Shown piece by piece: positions 15,001 through 26,900 of a stretch of DNA of 64,000 bases. Position 1 is the stretch's first letter; each line of letters begins with the position of its first letter. The position numbers and the translations under genes are program-made. Origin of the DNA: Typha latifolia (taxonomy: Eukaryota > Streptophyta > Magnoliopsida > Poales > Typhaceae). The notes under the pieces are model-generated. The model had not been told where the DNA came from and did not search any database. It was given only the letters and a program-made list of their open reading frames with translations. The stretch spans positions 558,001 to 622,000 of the forward strand of contig CM034109.1 of the NCBI GenBank assembly GCA_019914945.1, in the 5' to 3' direction.

Positions 15001-16350
15001 TATTTATTTAGGACAACCTTTTTCTTTTGCTAAAAGCTACTTTGTTCTAATTATATTTATACTCAACAATTTAACTAGGCTTTCATTTGCTGTCAATATT
15101 CTTACAATGACAGCAATTATAATACTCTGTAAATAGCTTAAAAACTATTATAAAATTGTAATATTTTTTCTCAGATATAGCAGATTGGTATACCAAAAAA
15201 AAAAAAATCAAATCCTATTGCTGTTGCTATCATCCCAACCAATTGCAGTCTGTGAAATGGACAATTGCTTCAATAGAGCCAAATATTAAGCATAAGAATT
15301 TTTGACCACAAAAGGAGAAGCCTGTTGCTGTTGCTCTCCTTCCAGCATTGACTAGCGAAAGAAATAGGTTAAAGAAGTATGGCTATTTAATTTGCTTGCT
15401 GTAATCTGGCTGTATTGATTGAGATGGCAATAAGAAAAGAAGTCAAATCCTATAATGATCTTGCCTTGAAATCAATGAAAGGATAAGGACCAGTAACAAT
15501 TAACCCATTGATTTTAGTACTTGATGTGACTAACACAAATATTTTTTTTGTTCTTAATGGTGATAAATACTCCTCGAAAAGAAGAGATTTTATTGTCTTT
15601 TTATTCTTTCCACTCCTCCAATCTCTAATGCACACTGGCATTGGTTTTTTCTTATCCTTGATGCAAAATGAGGACAATATACTTGGCTACTACTCAATTA
15701 AAAATATGAACTTGTAGATGATTTGTTACAATTTGATACCTCATTTTGTTTCAAACTTGACTGAAATACAAATTAAACAATAATAAAGAAAGTATTGAGA
15801 AATAATTGCGCTAAAAGAAAACGGAGGATGAGAAGCAATGGCCTTAGAAAGCTTCAATTATTCTGGCACCTTGGTTAAGTAGCCTAGAAGAGAAAGAGAA
15901 GTAGATGAAAGCCACCAAGTTGTGGGATGGGATCTCTGGTTAAATGCATGATGACATCCAGATAGTTACAGTTTCAGTTTTGTCATTGGAGTTCCCAAGT
16001 AGGCTAATTAGCGAATTCCTAAGCTCCCCAATATGGTCAGACATATCTAATGTTTTTGAGTCTTTTAGTATAGATTTGTGTGCATTAGTTCACACAAACC
16101 AAGATACTAAAATTTGTCTTCTGGGTCATGTTCAGTACGTCTGAAAGACAAAAATTTTGGATTTCAAAGGAGCTCTCAGTCCATGGATAAGGAGGAATTT
16201 TTCTTGAATTGCTCATTTATTGGCGAATAGCAACAAAAAGTATTAAGAGGACAAATTATCACTGTTATCATGATTAAAGCCTACAAAAACATTAAACCCA
16301 AGTTTATGATGAATGTGATAAAACAAAGATTTATTGATATCACAAAGTTG
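12023..16350. other. gene-poor AT-rich intergenic region
   Basis: No conserved protein, tRNA, rRNA or known microRNA was recognised on either strand. Open frames here are short and low-complexity. Around 14210-14440 the sequence is pyrimidine-rich and might be a leader of an unannotated transcript, but no coding exon follows. Confidence 0.45.
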
Positions 16351-16410
<60 letters not shown>

Positions 16411-16430
16411 GGATGGATGGATGGATAGAT
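16351..16430. repeat. GATA tetranucleotide microsatellite
   Basis: About sixteen tandem GATA units are followed by four GATG variants and a final GATA. It is a long, nearly pure tract and would be length-polymorphic. Confidence 0.95.
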
Positions 16431-17339
16431 AAGATGGCATGGAAGATTGGATTGGAAAACAACAAGAAAGATCCGTTAGTCCTCACTCAACTGTGTCCAA
16501 TGTGTTGGCAAATGATACACTGAGCCAGAGAGACAGCTGGTTGTAAAAAGAAAAAAGGACTAATCCTTGAAGGAAACTTGTCTTTAGATGTAGGGGAATC
16601 TTCTGCTGGGCAAACACAACAACACTGTCCTCTACTCACATACAAATCCACTCACCCACCACAACAAATCTTTGTGAAAGATTATGCCCCATGTAGTCAG
16701 TCACCCAGTCCTTAGCTGCCACCATTTGGTACCCATCACAATGCATTGGATCTTGTACACTTATCAGGGTCACCACTGTCAATACTAGCACAGCTTTTTA
16801 GCTGTTTAAAAACTATTCATCTCAGGTAAATATTATTATCATATGTGAGGATTGTAGGGATAATTTGATAACCTGGGAGAAATATTACAGCCAGTGAACT
16901 ACAGTGATTCTAGTGTTAGTATACCAACACACAGAAGAGTCCATTAGCTTAAACTAAACTCATATAAAGTAGAGTGATTTAGTAATGACTTATGTGCTTC
17001 CACATGAGTGTCTCCTCTCATTTCCCAACTTAATCATATTATTTTTGTGGGGAAATTAAAACTATCAGAGGCCTAATGAGTTTTTTAATCAGACAAAAAG
17101 TTGGCAGGCGTGCTGCTTGGGGAATGTGGGGGGCAATCACCTCCCCTCTTCTTCTCTTTGGAGACTTGCAAAGAAAGCAAAGAGAGCTTTTGTCCATGTC
17201 CATGTCCACCTATTTGCTCCACACCCTTCTTGCTTCTTCTCCATAAATTATTACTGGTAAAGAAGTAAAAAAGTTCATTAGCTTTCCATTGTTTAGTGAC
17301 TGTGTGACACCCACAAATAATTTTATTACTGACAGTATG

Positions 17340-17385
<46 letters not shown>

Positions 17386-18733
17386 TCCCATTAGGAAAAG
17401 GCCCTGTGATGGTAAGTTCTTAGCTTTTCTCTTAGCTTGGTCAAGTCTTGATATTCCTATGGCTGAAGTATACCATAAAAATTCTCATAAATTATGGGAT
17501 GCCTTAATACTTTTTTCTAAAAAATCTCTTTTATTTTATTAAAAATATTCATTATATTAGCTTAACAAAAGAAAATTTCTAAAATTAATCAGAATATTCT
17601 TGTTTGGCTAAGTTATGAAAACTCTCACACTTATCTAATCATTCCTCACTTTGAGACATTGCAATTGGAAAAGTTGTTGTTAAAGTTATTGTTAATCATA
17701 AAGGAGATTAACTAAAAGTTAACTAGAAATTTTTTTTTATTACGTTATGTTTAAATATTGTAGGATTAAACAGAATCAAAAGGAGTTTAGTAGTACCCAG
17801 CAAATTGTTAAACTACTGTGTTTGGTTCTTTCGATAATGTGAAAGTTTCATTCTAAGACAAAATAGTACGAAACTTGTTGAAATTAACAAGAATTTTGCT
17901 GATTTTTGATGTCGTTCTAGCCCAAACTTTTTTTGGGGGTCTAAAATTTTCATTTTTTAGGAGGATTAAATCAAGATTATTTATTATATCAATGTATGAG
18001 ATATCATATCTGGTATGGTTAAATGATAGATATTATTTTCTTATCTATTGAATTTTTTTTTGTACTATTATTTTTTTCTTTCAGAAAAGCTTGTAGACAT
18101 AGATTTTATTCATTCATTGAAGGTTGATACACAAATTGAGAGCGACGACTTGTTGACTCAAATTCCCTGCTTACTTACAACAGCAAACATCATAACAAAA
18201 AAATAAGGTATCACGTTCTAAGGCTGAAATATAATATAACAAGGAGCACAATCCTGACAAATATACAGATGCAAAAGACCTAAAATTAGTCTACAACTTT
18301 ATTATGATCTGATAGTTGAAAGTACACAATCCTAATCTTCAACCAATAACAAAATCTTACTAAATAAATGGACAAGGCCGAAGAACAAAATCGGTGAACA
18401 CTTATGATCACAATGAGGAAGAGTAAAGTTGTCACCGACAATAGAGAAAATGAGGCGACTGAGATCAACTCTCCCTAGATATATTATCGTATCACCAGAT
18501 CTTATACACTCTGCCTTATACAATGTAATACTTGTATAGCATTCTCAACCACATCGATGTAGCGACATAACCAATATATATATATATATATATATTAAAA
18601 CCCTTAATTTTTCTGGTATGAATTACCCCTCGGGAGACAATTAACAATTCTAACTATCTTGTTTATATTAAATTATGAAAGCCTAACTCGAAAAATAACC
18701 GGGTGGGGGGTTGGTTATCTACGTGAATAACAC
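16431..18733. other. intergenic region without recognised gene
   Basis: AT-rich DNA. It includes a compound AT/GT microsatellite at 17335-17381 and an AT run at 18573-18595. No coding or RNA gene could be supported. Confidence 0.45.
17335..17381. repeat. compound (AT)n(GT)n microsatellite
   Basis: A run of AT dinucleotides passes directly into a longer run of GT dinucleotides. The alternating purine-pyrimidine sequence can adopt Z-DNA. Confidence 0.9.
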
Positions 18734-18800
18734 ATGGTTTTGAGGGGGTATACATATAAAATATCAACTTCAGAGGGATATATTAGCAAATAAGGGATCC
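18734..18800. repeat. dispersed GGGTATACATATAAAAT-type repeat, copy 1
   Basis: It contains GGGGGTATACATATAAAATA followed by TCAACTT. Related blocks occur at about 30245-30365, in three divergent tandem units, and at about 59725-59800. The similarity was seen by eye. The family and its ends are undefined. Confidence 0.5.
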
Positions 18801-18929
18801 TAATCAAAAGGCACGGGGGGTAAACTGCAAAAAATAATATAATAAAAAATAAAACCACACACAAGACCAAGATACGCTGGGGATAATATTCAAATTTCTC
18901 CTCCCACTTTTCCTTTTTTCGCTTTTTGG

Positions 18930-19130
18930 ACCCCCCACCCCCCCCCGTGAAAAATTGTCAGGCGTGTAATCATTTAAGCCCCCCCCCAAAAAAAAGCCGG
19001 CTGACAGCGTGCAAGATAACAACACGGGCTGGCTGACGTGGCGGACCACGGTCCCCTTGATTGGTCACTCTCCTGGTGGGCCCCCCCCCCTAGAGGCAAA
19101 ACTTGAGACTTGAGACTTGAGAGAGAATGG
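18930..19130. other. GC-rich island with three poly-C tracts
   Basis: Cytosine runs occur near 18936-18955, 18978-18987 and 19081-19092. Between them lie GCTGACGTGGCGG and a CCACGG/GGTCC block. A 7-bp ACTTGAG repeat occurs three times at about 19102-19125. It stands out against AT-rich flanks and looks promoter-like, but no neighbouring gene starts here. Confidence 0.5.
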
Positions 19131-19577
19131 ATAAATTCCAAAAAGAAAGGAACAAATAAATAAATAAATAAATAAAGAGAGAGAGAGAGAGAGTTAAATT
19201 CTTGTACTTGTCTTCATAGGAATAGTCAAACAAAAGACTTAATTAATAAATAAACTTTTACCTCCTCAACTACCACAATTTAAGGTAAAATTATATGGCA
19301 TTACTTTGTAACATATGTAATAAAATAAGGTTAGATATATTCATAAGAGCAAAACTTAGAGGGAGAATGTAATATTGTATGATTATTATCCCACCCATTT
19401 TTTTTACCTCTTTTAGTAGTATAAGCTGGGCTAGTGATAGTCCAAAATGGGCCTTGGCCCAAAGGGATATCTTTCACTAACATAGCTGGTAAAACTTTAT
19501 TTCACTGACTTTATTTGCTAGCAAAAATATTTCTTGTTTGTTATGTATAAATATAAATCAATCTTTTCATTGATATT

Positions 19578-19861
19578 TGTTATGATCGAATCATATGGGT
19601 TAAGTTGAGTTGAGTCGAGTCGAGTCAAATTAACATTCAGCAGCCACCCTATAATACGGCTATCCACTATCACCTTCCGACGACCGCCACAACGTCCGAT
19701 ATTTATCGTTCTACCTTCTCTGAACTATCTTCACTATTTTATTTTTAACTTTTCATTCCGACCTTCGATTTAGGTAAAACGAGAGCCATTAGAACCTTTA
19801 TCTCCACCTAAATTTCTATTATTTTCTTACATCCGGATCGGTCCAGATCTAGTTCATAATA
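19578..19861 (-). mobile_element. solo LTR-like element, internally deleted copy
   Basis: The 284-bp element begins TGTTATGATC and ends TTCATAATA. It is flanked on both sides by the same 5 bp, ATATT (19573-19577 and 19862-19866), the target duplication expected from LTR-retrotransposon integration. It is similar, in the opposite orientation, to the 581-bp element at 47603-48183. Shared blocks include the GAGTTGAGTCGAGT region, the GACGACCGC...CAACGTC block and the AACTTTTCAT block. About 250 bases of the longer copy are missing. No internal retroelement coding region adjoins it, so it is a solo LTR or a TRIM-like remnant. Confidence 0.75.
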
Positions 19862-20219
19862 ATATTTTTACACTATATTTGCAAAAAGATAAGTAAAAAC
19901 ATATGACAACCACGTAATATTTTTAAGATATATTATTTAATAGGCCCAACCACCAGCACAAAATGGGTAAAAGAATTTGTTTGCTAGGATGATTTTCATG
20001 GAGTGGGTTACGACTTAAATTAGCCCGTTGTGATATGTTTATACAAGAGAGTTGGCCTAGGTACTTATTCATAATGGACTAGTTTTACTATTGAGCTTAT
20101 AGGTTACGAGCCGTTGAATTATAAAAATAAGGAGAAATTTTATGCCATTTTACTCCCTTATAGTTATATCCAAACTGAAAATGTAATATTATTTTTTATC
20201 ATATTTGATTGTATCACAT

Positions 20220-20412
20220 GCCAAATTTGAAGATACTCATCAGAGATAAAGTTATAAATAATTGAAATAAATTTTCTAACACATTTAAAATAAAACCAAT
20301 TGAATTTTATGTGACAAAAATATGTACTTGCTCAATATATTTGTTATCTGAAATCTAATCAGTACTTAATTCTTTTAAGACTTTGACTCTAATGAGCCTC
20401 TTCAAATTTGAC
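20220..20412. mobile_element. 193-bp MITE with about 32-bp terminal inverted repeats
   Basis: The left end reads GCCAAATTTGAAGATACTC and continues CATCAGAGATAAAG. The right end, reverse-complemented, reads GTCAAATTTGAAGAGGCTC and continues CATTAGAGTCAAAG. Size and structure fit a non-autonomous DNA transposon. A related element lies at 33074-33307. I could not settle the target-site duplication, so the superfamily is unassigned. Confidence 0.75.
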
Positions 20413-20867
20413 ACGTAGTTTGGTTAAATATGTTGAAAAAAAGAAGCAACGGTTGTATTTTAGTCTAGATCACAAAGGGGTAAATTAACACACAAAAAGA
20501 CTTACGAGAGAGTGAAATGATTTAAGTCAACTTTGATGAACATTGAATAGCTTTCTTCTACTTGGATTGCTAATGTATGATAAGAAATACATCTCTTCTA
20601 TATATTCTCAATCTATAGACCATAAGACAAGGAGTTTAGACAACAAATGTTATCCAGAATAATTTATCTATTCTCCACATCTAATTATCCAGCTTTGCCA
20701 TGCTTTGAATCATAATATCACCATGAGTTACTATCAGCAAAGAAATAAAAATGATACATTAGATATCTCCAAAGTTAGACAAATGCACGCTACTACACTT
20801 CAGCAACATGAGAAAGAATTAATTGCCAACAAACATCAATATATATATAGATTGCTCATACAACTTT
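20413..20867. other. 3' flank of the NET-like gene
   Basis: AT-rich, non-coding. The near part is presumably the 3'UTR of the minus-strand gene that ends at 20868. Confidence 0.5.
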
Positions 20868-22395
20868 TTACTCTGCTATTGTAATCTCTGGCTCCCTTTC
20901 GAAACCACTTTGATCATGCTCAATAACTCTTCGTCGAATCCTATTTTCGCCTACACAAATTGCATTCAGGAATAAGCTCTTGATTCTTGATAGTTTTGAT
21001 GATTTATTTTTAACTTTGCTCTTCAAACATCTTGAACACATCAATGTGTTGATGATATCTTCACTTGTTTGATTCTGGAGCTTCATGTGGAGAGATGCAA
21101 TCTCACTCTTCAATAGCTGGTTTTCCCTCATAACCTTTTCAATCTGATTCTTTAACTCTTTGTTACATCTCCTCCTCTCATCTAACCTTCTTGAGAGCTC
21201 ATTCATGTACTTGAAATTATCCTCCACAAGCTGTTCCAAAGGTCTGAAAATTTCAGAATCTTCGACAAATTTATCGTCTATCTTCTTGCTCTCATCTCTG
21301 AAATATGTTTGAGAATCTTCTACCAACACAAACCTGTCTGAAAGATTAGTACTCATTAATCGATCTTTCGAGTACGAACCGAAGCCATCTGCGACGCTCT
21401 TGGCATGAGAATCTAGCTCAGGATCTTCGACAACCGACTCAGGATTCGAATTGGATGACTCAAACTTGTTCTGATCACCAGGAAAGTTGTCAAACCGACG
21501 CGAGGAAAGCGATGATCGAGTAAAGATCTGGCTGCAGTAATCTACCAGCAACTGGCACAGTCTGTGGAAGTCTTCAATTCTCTTCTCAATCTCTGGCTTC
21601 TTGTGGTAGTACATCTCTGCCCTCTTGGCAAATGAATCACCATCCTCTAGCCTTATAAGTGCCAATAAATCTTTGGTGTTCTCTTCAAGATCTACACATA
21701 AATCAAAAGTCAGATAGCCAATCAATCTCATTATTTCTTTAGTACATCTAGCAATGCAAAGAGATGTGTTGCCTTTCACGTATGTCAAAGACTTATGCTG
21801 CAAGGGAAGAAAAAAATAATAATAGGAACAATAAAGGTGGTTAGATAATAAACAAAAGACTCATTTCTCTGAATGAAATAATGAATATGGACAACAAATA
21901 CCATTAATCTATTTCACCTGAAATATATCTGGCATAAGAAAATGAGCATTATAAGGCATGGTTTCGCTATTTGTCGATCTTTGTTTATGTTTTATTGGCA
22001 CAATTGGGCTCTTTTTTCTTTAAATTTCGTCAAATGCTCATAGAATTTCTAATACCATTGATTTATTCAAAGTAGAATCTTTCAATCTAGTCTTCTTCCA
22101 TTACTGAGTTTTGCATGCTAGCTTCTCCATTTTGACTTTGATACAATGATACAATGATACAATGACCATCCTATCTTCTAAGCATTTGAAATTCTACAAC
22201 TCAAGAATGAACAAAAAATTTGAAGAAGATTATTATGGTTGTAAAAGAAATAAAATATCAGATTAAAAGTAATCAATTCACTTATCAAACTAAACACAAA
22301 CCCGAGATGCTCGATCGAAACCACGAGGATTTACGGGGACTTTCATGGTCATTGAATGAAGAAGCTAATGAAGCCTTCTCCGATTTAGCATCCAT
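20868..22395 (-). CDS. NAB-domain (NET / kinase-interacting-like) actin-binding protein
   Basis: Exons 22395-22302 and 21691-20868 give 918 nt, 305 residues. The splice joins SSWFRSSIS to DLEENTKDLLALI, which rebuilds an NAB domain across the junction (about residues 23-80). The core FAKRAEMYYHKKPEIEKRIEDFHRL is the NET/KIP1 family signature for F-actin binding. The family's usual SWWWDSH start is reduced to SSWFRSS, as in kinase-interacting-protein-like members. An acidic linker follows, then a predicted coiled coil at about 185-250 (LEQLVEDNFKYMNELSRRLDE onwards). A basic C-terminal block LSRIKSLFLNAICVG comes next. The family links actin to membranes. This protein's target membrane and partners cannot be read here. 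I chose the ATG at 22395 because it is followed at once by the conserved MDAKSEKAS-type start and there is no longer open frame. Confidence 0.82.
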
Positions 22396-23918
22396 TTCTT
22401 CTACTCTGTTTTCTTCTTTAGCTTTTTCCTAGAGTAGATTAGAAGGTTAAGCATAATGGTATCAAGCTTTTAAAAGCAAAAGAAAAAGTTAATTAGCTCC
22501 TAAAATTTTGCCTCCCCTGGGTCTCAATAGTAATTCCCTTAAAATCTTCTCTTTCCAATTTAATTTGCCTATTATTTGAATTAGTTGACCGTTTGTTAGG
22601 ATCATGGAGTATAAATAATTCAAAGTATGTATTATTAAAAATGATTCAATTCTTAAAGTTTCGAAATTTCCTGGGATAAAAGTCTTGGTAAAATCAAGGA
22701 TTTTTAAGGCAAGAAATCCTCCTCTGCCTCTTTTGGTACAAAATATGCTACTTTGAAATTTGAACTATATCAAGCTAAGAATTATTTTCGCTTATAATTT
22801 CTATCTAATAGGTAATTTCTAAATTATTATTCCTCTCTTCTCCATTTTGTCCAAGGGCTTATAATTAACATTAACAAAAGAGATTAGATTATAGTTTGGA
22901 ATAAACGGCTCCTGAAATATACCATCTAAAAATGGTTTGAGACGTACTTCCAAACACAATAAGCATAAATTTGGTTATATTATCCCCCAAGCATTACTCT
23001 TGAGAAGATTAGAGTATTTCCCAAGCAACAAACCTTTTCTTGGAGTGGGGGGGAAAAGAAGAAAAGAGGAGGTGAATGTTGAGAAATGCTGTGGACAACC
23101 CAAAGCACAATCACATTTTAATTTATGTTAATAGATTTTTCATGTGGAAATTACTTTTTCTAACTGTGTGTTTGTTTATTTATTTATGTCTGGGATATGT
23201 TTTTCTTTGTATAAATTCTTATTCGTTAGGCATTATATATTCAAACATAATATTCTTTTGTCTAATATGTTCCATCTTGAAACGAGATTCTCCACATTCT
23301 GGAATCACAAGAAAAAGGAAGTTTGTCGATCTCTATTTATATCCAGGTGTGTGAGGCACATCAAAAGAAAGTTATAAAACAAAATTTGCCACTCTTTTGG
23401 TGATTTAGAACCAGTTATTTATCTTGTACTAACCTTCCTCCAAGCATATACCGTGAAAGATTTGCCAACTTTGAACTGCAAATGTATTAATAGTGCACTC
23501 TTCTCAAATTTCTGATCAATTTCAGGTGACTGATTCCATCTTTAGAGAAGATGTTATGGTGACATTTAAATCTCTATGGAACATCTATATCTGAGCCAAA
23601 ACTGTTACTTTATGTAAGTGAGAGTTGGTTAGGGTATCTCTTTGTTCTTAAGATTTCCAGAGTCCATTCAGGAAATACCCTCACACCAAAAATCCTTTAA
23701 GAATCATAAAAGAGAAGCAACCTCTTCTCACCAATCTTTGTTTCCTTCCCAGATTTACTCCTGCCGCCTTCCGAATTGCTATATTAATGGTATCACACAA
23801 TTTCCCTGAGGGCTGAGAGCAAAGTTAAATGTGATTTTGTTGATCTTCATTGTGTGTGTGTGTGTTTTTTTAAAACCCTGGAGATGTTTTCGATATTGGG
23901 GAGCAAGGCCAGGTTTTG
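22396..23918. other. intergenic spacer between two same-strand genes
   Basis: It holds the promoter of the NET-like gene (right to left) and the 3'UTR of the CTD phosphatase gene. A short GT microsatellite lies at 23850-23866. No exon is recognised on either strand. Confidence 0.5.
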
Positions 23919-26900
23919 TTATAATTTAACTGCAAAGTCTTGCTCGTTTGCCCGCCGGTACAAAAGGGTTGAAGCCTCTACCCTGTTAATAACACCAAAA
24001 GATGTTTATCTACCGCAGAGCTGGATGAATGGAAGCAAAAGTACTGTTTAGTAGAACATATGATAATCTAAGATTTTCACCAATAAGTAGCTCTTACCAT
24101 CCGGGATGGACGACAAATCTTCCTGTCGACAAAGCCCAGTTGACCTGGAACGGATAGGAAAGATGATTGTTTCAGTTCAGGGATCAATTTCCTTCATTAG
24201 ATTGGAGGAATAAAGTATACCTTGTCAGTCCCTAGAGAGTTGGCAACAACATGAGTGACCTGTTCGTCGATTTGGGTTGTGCAGACTGCACCAAACTGTT
24301 CAGCAGCCTGCCACAATGGGTGTAAATGGGGATTCGATTCCCCAACTGGGAAGATCCTGCTGAAAACAATTCGACACCCTCCTAGGATCTTCCTTTGCTC
24401 GGCTGCGAGTATGTTCCTTACATCCACATCATTGAGAGAGCGATGAGAAAAGAAGTTCTGGTGGATTCGCTCGATAACCTGCTTTAAGACATCAAAATGA
24501 TCAGCAAACTCGAAATATTATCTATTTATCTTTGACACCATCGCTGATGAGAAGCAAGTCCCTACCGCCAGTGATGAAGCAAGAGTACCATCTTCAGGTC
24601 TCTCATCATGATCGATTTCAAGAAGTGAAGGACCGTGAAGACCAAATTGGCGTCTACTACATGGAAAGTAAGTGTATCTACAAGAGATACGACATTGCAT
24701 CAATTAGGGAAAATGTTTTTCAGGTAGGAAAAAAAGGGGATAGAAGAAAGAAAATGAAATAAGTGTAGCTCATGGATACCTTTCAACAACAATCAAATTA
24801 AGCTTGTTATGTGGCCAGACCCTCACAGAGTCATCAATGATGACAACTGCTGATTCCATCCCTAAAACCCCATCAAGGTCCTTGCTTTTGGGTACCCTTT
24901 CATCACCATCAAATGGTTCACAATCATCTCCTTTTGAAGTAACTCTTCCAGCAAACAAAGTCCCAGTTGGATCAAGCACTTTTGCCATCTCAGTAGCATA
25001 TAACTTGTTTCCCATGGTATAGAGATGCAGTTCATATAGCTTACTAGCCTACAACAAGAGTATTATCAACCTTAAGTAACCAAAAATATGATGCAGCTAA
25101 CTCAAAATAAAAGAGCATGATATATAGTATTAACCTTCTCCAGAAAGTTCCAAATTCCCGGCCTCAACTTGGTCCACATCCCCATATGCTGGAAGCGGAA
25201 AAGATGCCGTTGTGGCTTCTCTCGGTCTTGCTCTTCTTTCTTTCTCAAAATCTCTTCATGAATCAGATCTATTTCTGCAAACTACAGATGAAGAAATAAG
25301 ATGCAGTAAGTAACTTCATCCTTTCACATAAACTGTAATGGTCATTTACAAGAATCTAGCAGGACAAACATAACACCTTGGCTGAATTAAGAAGAGTGTG
25401 ATCCAAGTCGAGGACTAGACTAAGTTTTCGGGCAGCGAACATCTTATTCTGCTCTGTTATCCTTTTTGCGCGCTCTCTCTGAATAGCAGCTTTCTGTTGG
25501 TCATCATATCCATCCAACAGATGGTCTACATCTCCCCATGGGTTCACTGATTGTGACGTACTTGTTGTGACTCCTTCTGGGGCCACACCAGATGCATTCT
25601 TCGGTTCATGCAACTCTACTGCACCAGGCCCAGCGTCTACCTTGTTCATGATACTTGGAGCTGGTTGGGAGATGTTCTGAGGAACTACTTGGAACGTAGA
25701 TATCATTTGTGAACTAGACACTTTATCCACAACATTCTTCATGTTCTTTGAGAATTGTTGAGCCATATCTGTTATGGTGATAGATTGAGGAGGCAATCCA
25801 CTCGGCTGTGCCTGCTCCCCTTGCTCTCGGACTGTTAAATTGTCTCTGTTGCTCTGGGGATCCAATAAGGGGGTTCCATTTTCTTTAGTCTGCTCAGAAC
25901 ATTGAATATCATTCTTCTGAGCAATATTAGTATGGAGAATGCGGCGGGGATCACGAGGTTTCATGCGGATTCTCCCAGTATCATTCTGAAGATATTAGAT
26001 AGAAAAGAAAATCTATCATTCAAGATTAAGGCATGAACTTTTAAATTAAAATTTAAAGAGGAAAGCATTTATAATTTGAACACAAGATTTGCAAAATTTA
26101 AAGATGCATCATGTGATTTTGTTGAACTTCTCAGACATCAAACAGTACATTACAATGCATCAAATAGATGACAATCTCCATAACAGAGAGCAGGAAAAGA
26201 AATCTGAACTAAGAAGCAAGAGAAAAGAAGCATTTTAGTTGAGTGTACTTCTTAAATTCATTTGTCGACCAATACACTGAAGTAGGCAAATCACGTAACC
26301 ATGCCATGAAGGAAAATAATGGATTCATGATCTTCTGATGTGCTAAAGTTTTCTATGCATGATTCAATGGCCTAGGAAGACAGAATAAGAGAACACTAAA
26401 CAGATCAGATTAGTGGTAATCAAACTATTAACCATTGAAGGATATCTGTAAAATCTAAGTAATCTCTGAATAGAGCCTCACCATGCTAGCCCTTTGGGCA
26501 GTGATTTGAATTCTTGCAGCCGGATTCTGCACAACTTTTGCAGACTCTGCCGGCAGCCCATTTGCTGACAGAACTGTTCCAGGTGTTACATTGACACCTG
26601 TCATATTTGTCATGTCAACAGCTGAAGCAGTACTTTTCTGTTGAGATTCTATGGCTACTCTCTTTTGTTCCATTTGAATTAACTGCATAAGCATTGTCGG
26701 ATTTACAGCTATATTTTTCAATAAAGAAGGCAAAGAAGAAATAGCAGGAGCTGAGGTACTTGCTGCATCCTGCACAATTTCACCATTTGGACTGCTGTAG
26801 TTTAAGTTACTATTCAGTCGTATGTGGGAACCTTTGTCTCCATTTCCGATCCTCCCAACCTCAACTTTACTATGTCCATTCAAACGAACTCCATTGCCTG

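Noticed and set aside
16351..16430. CRISPR-like regular repeat
   Set aside because: Pure 4-bp tandem units without spacers in a plant genome; a microsatellite.
16243..16440. 65-codon frame rich in IYLS repeats
   Set aside because: It is the translation of the GATA microsatellite.
24326..24352. GGGGATTCGATTCCCC, tRNA T-arm-like
   Set aside because: It lies inside a conserved BRCT-coding exon of CPL3 and no acceptor, D or anticodon arm accompanies it.
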